Source: Tamarix chinensis (taxonomy: Eukaryota; Streptophyta; Magnoliopsida; Caryophyllales; Tamaricaceae). From it: 64,000 nucleotides of DNA. This document shows, piece after piece, positions 20,799-33,661 of this stretch (within the stretch, counting starts at the first letter, position 1; each line of letters starts with the position of its first letter). The stretch is taken from assembly GCA_030549775.1 (NCBI GenBank), contig CM060177.1, forward strand, positions 59,398,638 through 59,462,637, read 5' to 3'. The notes beneath the pieces are model-generated. The model did no database searches. It had not been told where the DNA came from and saw nothing but the letters and a program-made list of their open reading frames with translations. The position numbers and the translations under genes were made by a program.

Positions 20799-20803
20799 CA
20801 AAC
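20799..20803. repeat. Target site duplication CAAAC (right)
   Basis: Second copy of the CAAAC duplication flanking 16258-20798. Confidence 0.9.
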
Positions 20804-23271
20804 TCATATTATCTTTCACATTGAGGTTAGGCCCCAATATTCTAAACTGGTGGAATGGTCTGATGCACCTCCCAAGACAAAACATTGCTTGGCCACTATT
20901 GTTAAGCCGGTGGAACAGACATATAAAACACCTCAGCTTAGCTCACATGATCTGTCACTTTAAATTATTAGTTTCTTATTCATGATTATTTTATGAGTAA
21001 GAAACATAATTAATGAAAGTGAGAAATAAATATGCATATAACAAGACTGTTCTTAGAGATTAAGATGCTCCTTTTCCCTAGAAACTCTAAATTCACAATT
21101 TATGTATAACTTCCTCCATATTCATCATTTACCAACAAAATTTAGTATATGTTCCTCAAATAATAGTATCATTAACATACCCTAAATTTTATGTCTAACT
21201 CCCACGTCTTACATATGTGATAATATCTTTATCTCAAAAGTTATTATCCATAAGGCTACCAAAACCTAAATTTCATAGGTAAGCCATAACATTTCTTAAA
21301 AGACTCAAATAATTAAAAAATTTAATATACAACTCCAAAATACCAACATTAACAATACATCCAAAATTCGTGGCCTAGCTCTAATGTTTTACACATGTGA
21401 TAATAACATTAGTGTTTTAAGGCTACTATTTGCAAATTATGCTATTTTCTCATATGAAGAACTTATGACACTCATAATCACTCCCCAACACTTCACATAA
21501 TATTATTAGCATATTTTAATCCATATAACATGTTGAAATATCAAAATTCACATATTAACCTATATTGATCAAAATGGCCTTAACGATAATCGTTAACCCT
21601 TATTTTATGAAAAGCTTATATTTTTACTATCATATTTACAAATCCACCATTTATCATCATACACCTTAAATAAAACTATTTCCCACTTATCATCCTTTAA
21701 TTTCCCATACTATTCTCCCACAATTTATACTCATCCACAAAAATACAACTTAGAGTAATATCTTTGTATTAGCATATTTTATGTTATTCTTACTTTATTC
21801 CTATCATATAATTTATATTAATACATCATATCATAAAAAATATGCAATTTAATATTATAATTACAATAACATGATAACACACATAATCATACAAGCATTT
21901 AGCACAAAAACCAAAACATTAATTGGTATCCATACAAATAAAGGCTCCAGTCTCTAGCACACTTATCCTAATCCACTTCTTTTAAAACTTTTAGAATGTT
22001 ACCTAAAAATAATTAACAAAATATAATTATAATTAACGATATAATTAATGAAGGGTTATGGTATTGGATGAAAAAAGAATGGGGAAAAAACCAAACAGAG
22101 GTTTGAAGAAGGTCTCGACAAAACAATTGTAACACAAGGGATCGATTGGGGTTTGTCCAACAAGAAGGGATAACAACCTACCATTTCTAGGGGGTTTTAG
22201 AAGCAGGAAGGCGGAAAGAAGGGGGTGGGATTGTTGAAGCTGGTCAAAGAGAGGGGGTGAGCAACGATGGGAATTGCTGAAGCTTAGGGGTGTTTTGGTG
22301 GAGTTTGTCGAAGCTTAGGGGTGTTTTGGATGGTTTTGGTACAACTAGGGGGTAGGAACGATGAATACTTCTGTAGCTATGGGGTAGATTGTGTTGAAAA
22401 TTTCTACAGCAAGGAAGATAATAAAAGAAAGAAAATGGTGTGGTAGTTGTTGCCGTAGGTAGTGGGTGTCGGAATGGAAGCTTTGGCTAGTGCTAGGGGA
22501 AGATTATGGTGAATTTTGCTGAAGATAGGGGTTGGAGTGGTTATTTTACAACATTTAGAGGGTGAGGGAATGGTGAGTCTTGTTGCTGCTAGGAGGAAAT
22601 GCAAAAAAAGCTACCGGTGCTTGGGGGTGAGGTATGGAAAATGCTACTAGTGGACGTGTATATGGTTTAGTTAAGCTCGCCGGTAGGGGTGATTTTTAGG
22701 CTATTTTAGTAATGGTAAGAAGGGGAAATAAGGAGGGGAAGGTGATGCTAATTTCTATAGAAACGAATAGGAGAGAAGGAGGCATAGGAGTGCATTTATT
22801 ACACGATATATATGCACACACACGCACAAAGGAGGGGGAAGAGAGGAGGTATTGATTGGGCATAATTTCAACCCCAAGCCTAGAAATAAGGAGAGGGGAG
22901 GTGATAGGGTAGATGAGTAGACTTTATTAGGGGGGAATACATGCATGAGAAGGGGAAGGAGGAGAGAAAAAATATGGGGTAATAGGTAAGGAGAAAAAAA
23001 ATAATTAAATAAGATGAGGAGAAGGGAAGAGAAAGGAAAAGGGGAAAGGAAAAATAAAAAGTGTGGGCTTAGAATTAGGTTAGAGAATTATCCAGGATGA
23101 GATTTAATTTAGGAAAAATATTAATAACCCAAAATAAAAACTAGGATTAGGATAAGATTTAGGATTTAGGAGCTTGTGTAAAATAGCAAGAATAAATTTC
23201 CCAAGGTTAGAATTTGGTTACGTTATTAATTACTCGGGATTAGGTTTGGCTGAAAATTTAGGGGTATTACA
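20804..23271 (-). mobile_element. Family C LTR, 5' part
   Basis: This continues the LTR at 15380-16257 after the solo insertion. A remnant of the hairpin array lies at 20836-20912, including a CCAAG-N11-CTTGG spacer. A purine-rich U3 follows, and the LTR ends TTTAGGGGTATTACA at 23271. A candidate minus-strand TATA-like run (ATATAT near 22805-22812) lies about 460 bp from that end. The LTR totals about 3.3 kb. No coding sequence is seen. Confidence 0.7.
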
Positions 23272-24812
23272 ACATTTTTATTAATTTATGAATCCTAAAA
23301 ATAGATATGATTTTAGGGAAAAAATTTAATTAGTTGTGAAGCATGTTTTAGGTTACGAGTTGATGAAGTATTGGCATGATACTATGATATGTTTTGATTT
23401 AGATGTGGTATACTTTTTTATGGTGATTTACATTAAAAATGTCTATTCTATGCATGTTGGAGGTAAACAAGGACAAAATAATTGAGTAGTTCTTAGAACA
23501 TTTGATTAATTGGCCAAACCAATAGACTGATGGTGTCTTAGGTTTTCTATCTGATTAAACCCATTCGTTGGTATAGCATATCCAATAGATTGGTCTATAA
23601 GTAGTCGACTAGTTTGGTAAAATAGGTTAATTGGTTAAAGGAAACTCTGGGTTTAGTTGAGCTAAATTGATCAATTGGTTATCCCAAATAAAACAACTAG
23701 TTGATAAAATCAATCACCTAGTTAGGCAAAACCAATCAACTATTAGAACAGATGTGTGATTTTGATATTTTGGCTTGGATATACTTTGAGATTATGCCTA
23801 ATATTGCAATATGGTTATTTAAGAAGTGAAATATATTTTTTGACATAAATTTAATACCTAATGGGTGGATTAAATGGATCATGATTCATAGCATACTCAA
23901 TGGATGTTGTAAAGGCCCTAATGGGTAAACCCAAATACGTATTTTATGGATTTAAAGGAGCAATGTGATCTGGGTTTTATCTTATAATGGATTAATAAGA
24001 AGAATTTTGTTAATATTGTGTAAGAAATAATGGAAATTCCACATATGGTGGGGGAATGGTAATTATTAAGATGGAATAACTATGTGAATGTCTTGCTTAT
24101 AGATATATATATATATATATATATTGTATGGTAAAATCACATAACTTCAAAAATAATATACTAATCACTTATTGCAAATGTTGATAAAGCTCTGTATGGG
24201 TCTAGGTCATCTGATCTTCAATAAGCTACCAAGGGTTAGTTTTTCTATGGGAATTTATTATTACCTTTAAAGTTTTCCTTAGGGTGGGATCCTAGTAGAT
24301 CCTGGTGGCTTACCTACTATGTACACTTATGATGTAATAAAGGGTATCAATTAAAGGGTTTAGTTACTTACGTCATTTTTAGATTTGGCTTGGACTTATA
24401 TTATTTTGTGGTTACTTGGCTTCGACCTAGACTTATGTCTATTGGTGGTTACTTGGCTTTGGCCAAGGCTTTATCTCCTTTAGTTTAGATAGAAGACCAT
24501 GGTCAAAGAGAGTGTGGGGTGGTGCATAGTCCATTTCTTGATAAGAATTTAAATAAGTATTTAGAATAAGAATGTGGTTAAAGAGAAAAATAAAAGAAAA
24601 ATAATGGTAAAAGTGACCATGTCTTATAAATAAATTACCTTACTGATTCAATAAATGGAAAACATTTCCTACGATGGAATTCGTACATGGATAAATAAAG
24701 CCTTAATGATAATTGGACAACTTACCTAGTAGATTATAATTGTTTGGAATTTTCCACTTCCATAAGGTTTTTAAAATGAACGTTTTCAGTAGTGAAAAAT
24801 GTTTGTGTAATA
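23272..24812 (+). mobile_element. Family B 5' LTR, second segment
   Basis: This continues the LTR from 15379. It matches 34900-36873 and ends GTAGTGAAAAATG...TGTAATA directly before a tRNA-Met primer site. A cluster of AATTGGTT/AACCAATT motifs lies at 23490-23745. Confidence 0.7.
24102..24124. repeat. (AT)n microsatellite
   Basis: About eleven uninterrupted AT dinucleotides inside the family B LTR. Confidence 0.9.
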
Positions 24813-24814
24813 GG

Positions 24815-24827
24815 TTGGTATTAGAGC
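24815..24827 (+). other. Primer binding site, tRNA-iMet type
   Basis: TTGGTATTAGAGC has one C-to-T change from the standard site and lies two bases after the LTR end. It fixes the plus-strand orientation of the element. Bases 24828-25179 downstream show no open frame and are read as leader. Confidence 0.85.
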
Positions 24828-25179
24828 TTTATGAAAATATTTTCTACTCTTAAATTAATTAAGTTGATACCATATGTTGTCATGAAGGTTTTTTCCATAA
24901 GTTATTTCATTTGAAAACCTTTTAACAGATACCACAAGATTTGTATCCAAACTTCTTTGCAAATATTTTCTAATTTTGAACTTTTAAAGATAATATATAG
25001 GCTATTTTAAATAATTTTCCAACTATCTATGTATATAGCTGAAGGTATCAAACCCCTAACATTTATGAGCAAGAAAGGGTTTAGGACTATGTTATAGATA
25101 GCCTTTGTATTGATTTGTTATGCTACTCTTAGTACTCGGCAGTGCATTGTTTCTAATTAATCCTAGTCTTTAGGAATTT

Positions 25180-26100
25180 ATGGCCACTAAACGCCATTAT
25201 GAATATTTCAAAACATTTATGGAGATTGTCAGTGCATACTTGGAAGGCAATATATGAGCACCATAACCACCGTCAATGCTAGTAGCCGCTCTAGTTCTAG
25301 AAGATTGGCTTAGAAGGGTTGGACATCATCACCCACCAATCTTCAAATATCAAAAGGACTCTATCATTATAGAAAGATGGGCTAGTGAATGGATAAGACC
25401 TTTACAACATGTGGTTACCCTTTGGACGAGAGGGTTAACATGGATGTATACTATTTGAGGGGAAGAGCAGACATCTTATAGAGGAGCATCTTAGGGAGAT
25501 GCAATGAGTCTAAAAGTTAGGGACCTTTCTTTGAGGTGTTTCAATCCTATTTCTATCCCACTCACCTCCATATGAAGATGTACAAGTTTGTAGCCCTTTA
25601 GTAGGGAAATATGTTGATAGAGGAGTACTACAAGATATTCATAGACTTAGTTTAGTTTGCACCTAATGTATATGCTAATGAGCTAATTTAGGTTCACTAT
25701 TTCAATATCGTCCTGGGAATCAATACCAAAAGTTGTTAGTGGGAGCTACTCCAACATACATGGTGAGAATGTTTGATCATGCTTTGGAGTCTTCCTGAGT
25801 AATCCAAGCTCAGAGTTTCAGGGTTTTCAGCATCTAAGTGATAGGAAGAAGGCCTACTTTAGAGGAATCATGTTGCCTATATATGGTAGGCGTATGGAGT
25901 CAACACCCCTAGTTAGAGGTTAGTCCAACGGATGTGCTAAGGAGAGAAATTAACACTAAAAGCATTAAAAAGGAGATCACTTAGGAGTAGAATGTGGAGG
26001 CAACAAGGTGACTTGCCATAGGTGTGGTATGGTCCGAAATAGAGCTTATGAGTGCTATATTAGAGTGCTAGTGTTCATAGAAGTTAAACGTAAGCTTAGA
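25180..26100 (+). pseudogene. Ty3/gypsy gag remnant
   Basis: Gag makes the capsid-like particle that packages retrotransposon RNA. From an ATG at 25180 (MATKRHYEYF...) the sequence runs into a recognisable gag core: HHHPPIFK near 25323, then YLRGRAD near 25450, FFEVFQSYFYP near 25530 and IEEYYK near 25620. A zinc knuckle follows near 26003 with the pattern C-x2-C-x4-N-x4-C, where the usual His is Asn. Stops and frameshifts break it throughout. It lies between the primer site and the RT remnant of the same element, and resembles chromovirus gag. Confidence 0.8.
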
Positions 26101-26289
26101 GCACCAGACCTATTTTGTAGCTACGACAATAGATTTTAAGGGTTCCTCTATTACTAGGTAGTGTTGCTAATCAAGCTAGTCAGCCTAGAGGCCAAAATCC
26201 TCTAACCTTTCAGTAAGGTTAGGGATCAGCCAATTCTATAGGAATTCCTTCAGGAGGACACTTGAGTGTGATTAGCTTGTTAGAGGTAA

Positions 26290-27075
26290 AGTGTAAAGCC
26301 AACTGTTATGATTAGATATCTATTATTGAGAATTAAATCACGTTATGGTAAACAATCTTTATCCATTGATAAGGATCAATGATTTGTTCGACCAACTCAA
26401 GAGAATCAAAGCATTTTCCAAGATTAATTTTTGGTTAAGCTTCCATTAATTAAGGATTGCAAACAAAGACATCCCAAAGATAATATTTCAGATAAGATAT
26501 GGCCATTACAAGTTCAGAGTAATGCCTTTCAGACTCACTAATGTGCCAGCAGGAATCATCTCCCCCATGAACCATATTTTATAACCATTCTTAGATCAGT
26601 TCATTGTTGTGTTGATCGACAACATCTTCATCTACGCTAGTGATTAAGAAAATAAAGAACAATATCTATGGTAGATCTTAGAATTGTTATGGTCACGATA
26701 CCTATATACCATGCTTTTAAACTGTGAGTTTTGGCTAGATCAAATGGTTTTTCTTCTATATGTAATCTCCCATGATGGGATAGTAGTGGATGATTTCATG
26801 GTTTGAGTAGTTTTCAAATGGCCACCATTAACTTTTGTTAAGGAGGTCTACAACATTTTGGGATTAGCCTATTACTACCATAGGTTTTGTCGTATACTTC
26901 TCTAATATATCTTATCCATTGACTAACTTGCTAAATAAGGTTATCAATTTCAATAGGATGAAAAGGGTGGTGAAGCTTTTTAGGAGTTGAAGAAGTGGTT
27001 GACTACAGAACCACTTCTCACGTTTGCTAAGTGGATTTGACAGTTTTAAAGTTTATAGCTATACTTATTGTTGTA
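26290..27075 (+). pseudogene. Ty3/gypsy reverse transcriptase remnant
   Basis: The frames around 26350-27040 read like a plant Ty3 RT: PLIRINDLFDQL, then AFSKINFWL (the catalytic Asp of FSKID is Asn), [16 protein letters not shown], and an active-site box reading LIDN instead of FIDD. CEFWLDQ and FQELKKWLT follow. Two catalytic Asp residues are therefore altered, and multiple stops are present. The protease region between gag and RT is not recognisable and may be deleted. The fragment ends where RNase H should begin and passes into LTR sequence. Confidence 0.85.
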
Positions 27076-27084
27076 AGATGTTTC

Positions 27085-28646
27085 TTTAGTGATAGGAAAA
27101 TGCATCTTGGGATGAATTAACTAATTGGATGGATTAAATGGTTCATAATTTATGGTATTCTAAATAAGTACCTTTAGAAGGTTTAAATGGGAAAATTGCA
27201 ATGTGTATACAATGATGCTGCAAATGGATGATATAATCTAGATTCTTAGATTAAATGGATTATATTATTAGGTTAATTTAAACTTGGATAAGAACTAATA
27301 AAAATCTCATCATGATTTGGAGGGTTAAAATGGTTAATCTAGAATAATTAGGTGGATATGGTACTTGGTTGTTGCTTTGGCCTTATGTGATAACATAACC
27401 TTTGAGAATAACACGCTAATCACTAAGAGTGAAAGATGATTGAGCTGTGTGTGGGTTTATATTACCTAATCGTCGATTAGCTACTAGAGGTTCGTTTACC
27501 TTGAGGCATTTATTGTTCCCTCTAAGCTTTGCTTTAAAGCGGGATCCTAATAGATAATGGTAGCTTAACTTCTCTAGAAACTGATGATGTACTAAAGGGT
27601 ATTGATACTAAAGGATCTAGTCACCTAGACGACTTATTAGCTTCAACCAAACTTTATGTTTGTTGATGGTTACTTAGCTCTAGAATGACTTTAAGTCTAT
27701 TAGTGGTTACTTAGCTTTGGCTGAACTTTATGTCCTTTAGTTTGGATAGGCTTTCATGGTATGTGAGACCATGGGGTGATAATCAGTCCATCACTCAAAA
27801 TAGGAAAAAGAAATAATGGCTACTGAATATTTAATTTAATAGATCATGTAAGCCTAAAAAATGGACCTAAAGAATACTCTTATAATTGTAAAGTAAAAGA
27901 GCCTAGTGAGATGTGGAATAACTTGTTATTAATTATATGTGTTTTCTATGATATCTATGTTGTACAGATAAGCATTATAAGCTATGAATTGTTTAAAACT
28001 TGTAGGTCATGAAATATCAATGCATTATATGATCACAAGAATATATATATCATGCAAGTATGTTATTGTATTTTAGTGTGATCTTATTTGTTTACATATG
28101 CCTAGAATGCATGCAACTCTAGTTAAGGAGGTAAAATATCTTAATTAGTACATAGAAATATGATATACCTATTTGTTTTGTCACTTGCTTACTCACACGA
28201 GCAAATGACTATATGTAGGTTTTTTAGGATGGCTGGTAGTTAACCTACCATGTATAGGGATTGGGGCTAGAGAGCATGGTCTCCTAGAAATCTTTTATAG
28301 ATCCTAAATACATGAGGGTTTTAGGGATTTTCCCTATTATTATTTTATCTCCATTGTATTTTAGTAATTTTATTTTGCTTTATTTTATACATTCAAATAT
28401 TTTAGGGACCCATGGATGTCTTGTTTTGGAAAATTTTTCTTATAGTATCCATATATCATATCTCTAAAGCACTCTATATTTGTATTTTGGTTAGTTTTCT
28501 TAACATTTTATCTAATAGGGGACGGGAAAAAAATGTATCCTATGTTAGGTGTGGCAGTAACACCCTATTTTTCTAGGTGTGTTTGCTATTATCCATTTCC
28601 ACAATGTTTTAAGAAAAAATTAGTAGTCAAAAATGGGGGAGTTATA
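27085..28646 (+). mobile_element. Family B LTR, 3' segment
   Basis: It matches the U5 half of the family B LTR (compare 35360-36873) and ends AAAAATGGGGGAGTTATA at 28646. It directly follows truncated RT, so a deletion has removed the rest of pol and the U3 of this LTR. Confidence 0.7.
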
Positions 28647-28739
28647 GTGTTCCTCCATAAGATTGAGTCTTGTGATGTTATATCAAGGATATTTGGTTGG
28701 ATAGTTATTCAAGCCAAGTGGAGGTTGAGTTTGACTTGG

Positions 28740-30420
28740 ATGGCATATACCCTTTAGATAGATCCATTATTCCTAAAGTAGGTGGATCCAAGAAATAGGT
28801 AAAGCAAAGGGGCGTTGCTTTAGGCAAAGCACATAGGATTTTTAAGCCTCCGGCCAGGTATGGTTTTGAAGCATTAGTTGGATATGCCTTATCTAGTGTA
28901 GAGACTATTGTTAATGTTTATGAGCTAACAAAATTCTCAAAGGATATTGTGAGTTATGATTCTATCAAGTGCTATATTGGTATAAGATGGAGTCCTTATT
29001 AAAAAAGTAGACATGAGATCTTATGAAGGCACCAAGGAAAATGAAGATAGTTGATTTTAAATGGGTGTACAAGTTCAAATAAGGAGCCCAAAGAGTTGAG
29101 AAATAAAGGTATAAGGGTTATTTAGTTGCACATGGATTCGGTCATATGCCTAGAGTGGAGTATAGCAAGGCAATTTCTCTTGTGGATAGACATACTTTAT
29201 TCATACCTTTCTTACATTTATAGCTTTGCAAAATCTAGAGTGGAGTACTTAAATGTTAAAACTACATTTTTGCATGGTGTGCTTGAGGAGATGATATATA
29301 AGAATTTACCTAATGGGTTTGTTGTTGAGGGGATTCAAGACTATGTGTGCATATTGAAGAGGTTGCTATATGGTATAAAGTAGTATCATAAATAATGGTA
29401 TAAATGTTTTTATCACATTATGATTGGGAATGGTTTCTCCAGAGTAAGTACAGTAGGTATGTGTACTTGAAGGAGATGGAGGATGGCTCTCTGAAGTATC
29501 TTTTTCTATATGTTGATGATATGCTAGTGGCAGCAAAAGATATGGTTGATGTTGATAGGGTGAACACAATGCTAAAGAGTTATTTGAGATATAGGATCTT
29601 GGAGCTTCAAAAAGGATCCTTTGTATGGAAATCATAAGAGAGCGTGAGCAAAAGCTTTTATACTTTTCATAAGAGTGCTATATGAACAAGGTGTTGTAAA
29701 GGTTTCATATGATGGATTCCAAGTCAATGAGCAGTCCATTGGATTCTTAATATAGATTATAAGCTTTAGATTAGCCTAAATATAAAGAGGAAGAGTATTT
29801 CATGGATATTATTCCCTATTCAAATTTCGTAGAATATATCATATATGTTATGTTGTGTACCTAGGCTAATATTACTCAAGATTTTAATGTTGTGAGTCGA
29901 TATATGGTCAATATAGGAAAGTCTTACTAGCAAGCAGTAAAGTGGAGATTGAGGTACTTGAAGGGTCTGTCATAAGCTTTTATAGAGTATGGAATATTAG
30001 CTAATTTTATTTTTGGGTTTATGATATCTAATTATGGTGGATATCTTGATAAAAGGAGGTCTACAATTGGATTTTATCTTAATGGTTTAGCTATTAGATA
30101 GAGGTATTCCTTGTAAGAGGTGATTACATTATCTACTACTAAGGTAGAGTATACGAATACGATAAAGGCTTTTAGAAAGTTGTAGGGCTTGATTGCTTAG
30201 TACTTGAGTTGGGGTTTGTTCATGGTGCTCAAGTTAGTTGGAGTGATAGTTAGAGTGTTATCTATTTAGATAAGAATTAGAATTCTTTCCATCTTAGAAG
30301 GAATATACTATTGCTACCGGAACAGTTGTCTTGAAGAACGTAGGTACTTTAGAAAATCCGATTGATATGCTAATGAATCCATTGATTGTGGGCAAGTTTG
30401 AGTGTTTCTTGAGCTTAATT
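28740..30420 (+). pseudogene. Ty1/copia pol remnant (RT and RNase H)
   Basis: This is a decayed copia-type polyprotein. RT features include FKWVYKFK near 29055, LNVKTTFLHG near 29248 (the catalytic Asp of the usual DVKTAFLHG is Asn), KRLLYGIK near 29360 and an intact YVDDMLVAAK near 29512. RNase H and C-terminal features follow: YSNFVEYIIYVMLCT near 29815, AVKWRLRYLKG near 29938, RRSTIGFYLNG near 30060 and LSTTKVEY near 30130. Stops and frameshifts break it. Gag, protease and integrase are absent, so this is a 5'-truncated insertion next to the family B LTR. Confidence 0.88.
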
Positions 30421-30628
30421 GGTATTCATGGCCTATAAGGTCCTTTGTAGGGTTAGGGGTTTTTTTTAGAGGAATTTCCATTTCATTCGTCACATATATT
30501 GTGTCAAGGTGAAAATTTGTGAGCTTTGGTAAGCTATTTGATGCATAGTATAACATTGTTTTGGTTCATGTAGGTGCTAGAGAAGTGTAATGCTAGCATG
30601 TTGCATTTTACAAAAAAAACAGGGGTCG

Positions 30629-31064
30629 TGTTAACTTATATGGGTTATATTTTTTCATAGAATATTTTATGGTGAATTTTTGGTCAAATACCGAGAGTAA
30701 GAAAATTAACATGGGGGTCTTGTATTTATAAACATGGACCATATTTTTTAGTGAATTTACAAAACATGTTGTTTTGCCTTATATAGCTTTATCTCATAAA
30801 AAAGAGATATAATAAAACCCTAGTCATCAAGTCATGTGTGTAACAACCTCTTTTTCTCCATAGTGTTCTCTTTATTAGAGAATTATTGATTTGTGTAATT
30901 AGTTGAATGATTTGCTTAATCATATTGTAATTATGCAAGTGCATGAATAAAGGTCTCTATTTTCCCCCAAATGTTATGCCTTAAGATTGAACTATAAATT
31001 ATTCAATTATCTTGTTGATTGTGATATTCATTTAGATCCATTCAATCAGCATTATTTTGCAACA
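30629..31064 (+). mobile_element. Candidate 3' LTR of the copia element
   Basis: A purine tract (AAAAAAAACAGGGG) is followed by TGTTAAC at 30629. About 436 bp later the sequence reads GCAACA. A TATA-like run (CCTTATATAGC) lies within. The position after copia RNase H fits, but the right end is a guess and no second LTR copy is present to confirm it. Confidence 0.4.
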
Positions 31065-32465
31065 TAAAAACATTACTGTTATGATATTATCTATATAACT
31101 GTACCCAATATAAGCTTTCATACAAATATACACATTACACATAAAACCCTGATTATGATATATACCCTTATCAAAAATTATTTGTTCTATAAACCTAAGA
31201 CTCCTCTAAGAGTACTAGAAAACCAACTAATAATCAATAACAATACATCATTAGAACTTAAGAAAATAACTAAGGAAAATATAACGAAAAGTAGGGTGGA
31301 AATGGAGCAAAACTAAATTAAATTTGGGTTATGTGTGAGAAACTCATGCAATTAGGGGTGTTTATTATCTCATCATTGATTAGTATGGAGTGGTGTGAGG
31401 ACTTGACACAACAAGGTGAAGGTGATGAGAGGTGGTGATAAAAAGAAGGCTAGGTTGTGTTGGGTGGTTGTGAGGTTGTAGGGTGTGTTGCATTGGGTTT
31501 TAGTGTATTTAGGGTGGTTGTTGAGTTAAGGAGTGACTCAAGAGGGTGATTGTGTGTGGTTTTGAGCGTGAAAATGATGATGGTGTGTTTGGGAATGTGA
31601 TGAATGAAGTGGTGGTGTAGCATGAAAGTTTGGCACAACTAAGGTATAATTGTAAAATGATGAAATTTATGTGATGGTTTGGTGCAGATAAACTATTTTT
31701 TAGTAATGTGATAAATTAGTTCAGGGGTGTTCAACATGGGTTTATGATGCAACAAACCCTAAGTTACATAATTTTGTAGAAAGTACGTAGAGCTCTATTG
31801 GACAATGAATAACAAATGAAATGCAAATGAATTGAGGAAAGAAAGAGATAGTATGAGGTGATTTTATGTGGGTTGTAAAAACAAATTAAGAAGGGAGAAT
31901 ATGGGTATTTACAAGAGAAAAGATAAGGCTAGAAATGAGGATTTTCCAAATGGTATAGGGTCGAGGGAGTAGGTTTTGGGTAGTTCACACGAGCCTATGA
32001 GGAAACGGTATAGGGAGTGGCTTGTGGTGCTACACCTAGGGTGTAGAAGCACTATAATGCAAGTGAAAGGGGTCATGTAGGGGCTAGGAAAGGAATCGAG
32101 GGCACCATGCAAGGAAAGGATTATATGGCCAGAAAAGGAAGAAGGAGAAAGGGAAAAGGAAAAAAGGAAAAGGGAAAGAAAAGAAAAAAAAAAGAAAAGG
32201 AAAAATGAATAACAATTTAAGGTTAGGATTAGACTTAGGTTTAAATTTAACATTAGACAATTAGCATAAAATTAATTTACTATTCATCTAAAGTTAGGGT
32301 CTAATTAAAATATCAATAACCCAAAATTAGGATTGGGATAAAGATTAGGATTAAATTTGGGTTTAAAGAAAGGGTAAGATTAAGATATCAATTACTAAAT
32401 ATTATGATTAGATTAAAATATTAATTACTCGAGGTTAAAGTTAGTTTAAAATTTAGAGTATTACA
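31065..32465 (-). mobile_element. Family C-like LTR fragment
   Basis: Its right half closely parallels 22980-23271: a purine tract, then AATATCAATAACCCAAAAT-type sequence, ending TTTAGAGTATTACA at 32465. Its left boundary is unclear. No coding sequence. The open frame at 31909-32253 on the minus strand is low-complexity. Confidence 0.55.
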
Positions 32466-33275
32466 ATTATGCTCCCATGACTTTTTTGCATGTTCGAGAA
32501 CTATGTGTGGTCAAATCAAACATCATAATAATGAGAAATTATATGTTCATTAAATGGAGGATTAATAAAATAGTTTATCTTATGTGAGACTAAAGAATTC
32601 CCTATATTGTTATCTCTTCTATGATTCTTCTACCAGCATGCTTTATTATATGATAATCATGAGCTTCACTTTATATTATCTTACTATGTTTTTACCATAA
32701 TATTATGTGACCTTAATGTGCAGCATAAGCCCCTACCATATTTTAGTACTCTATTTATTAGTACTTTACATACTAATACTACATTTATGTAGTCACTATG
32801 ATGATCCAAATTTTGTTCTGGTGAGTAGAGCACGATCTGTAAGGTTATGATTCTCTACTAGAGTATTTTGAATAACGTGAATTGGGCTAGAAGCTACCCA
32901 TTGATTAGGAATCAAGATTTACATTTTGTTAACAATTATCCTAATAGATTTAGAATTTTTTAACATCGTGTTGGGATGCATTTGTTCCTTTTTTATTAGT
33001 TAACATCTTGAGTTTGGTTCATGTATTTAGGTTGTGTAAATCTCTCTCATCTATATTACTCTTATCCTTACTATTATTGCCACCTTATTGTTAGAGCATG
33101 CATTCTTCATTTTTAGTTCCATTTTACCTTATATCAAGCATGGATTAGGTGATGATCACAACTTTCCAATGGTTGGTATGGCAGTAATAGTCCCCAACTT
33201 CCCAAATTTTATTTTAAATTCTTCCAAATTATCTTTGAAATGAAATGTTTTGGTTCAAAGTGTAGCAGTGTTATA
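32466..33275 (+). mobile_element. 5' LTR remnant of the second Ty3 element
   Basis: It ends GCAGTGTTATA at 33275, followed by AG and a primer-site relative. A GGCAGTAATAGTCCCC stretch at 33180 corresponds to the GGCAGTAACACCCC block near other LTR ends. The upstream part is AT-rich and otherwise featureless. Confidence 0.55.
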
Positions 33276-33277
33276 AG

Positions 33278-33290
33278 TTGATATGAAAGC
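33278..33290 (+). other. Degenerate tRNA-iMet primer binding site
   Basis: TTGATATGAAAGC differs from TTGGTATCAGAGC at three positions and lies two bases after an LTR end. Confidence 0.6.
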
Positions 33291-33511
33291 TTATGGTTTT
33301 AAATCTTAATGTTAAATTTCTTTGGTCTTTTTTTGAACTCATAGAGGGCAGTGTAGTCAGTGAGTGAGCATTGGTTTGGGTTGGATGTTGGCCTTAAAAT
33401 TCTTGTTTCAACTAACTATTGACCTTATATGAAATGTGCTAACTCTATGTGTACAAATCTTGTATCTAATATACTATTTCTCCTAACTCAATTTAGTATT
33501 CTAGGAGTTTG

Positions 33512-33661
33512 ATGGCCAAAAATTGGCGATGCAAGCTCTTTATAAAGATGGTTAGTGGCTATATGGAGTGATAGATTAAGTGTTAGGAGGTTTTGCACAT
33601 ACTGCTTATTTAGCATCATCCACCAATCTGTGAGGGTCAGGAGGACTCATATGGAACAACC
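33512..33661 (+). pseudogene. Ty3 gag remnant, N-terminal part
   Basis: A start ATGGCCAAA corresponds to ATGGCCACT of the gag at 25180. A shifted frame near 33615 reads HHPPICEGQED, matching the HPPTF-G-ED segment of chromovirus gag. It is interrupted at 33661 by the LTR at 33662-36873 and continues at 36879. Confidence 0.7.
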
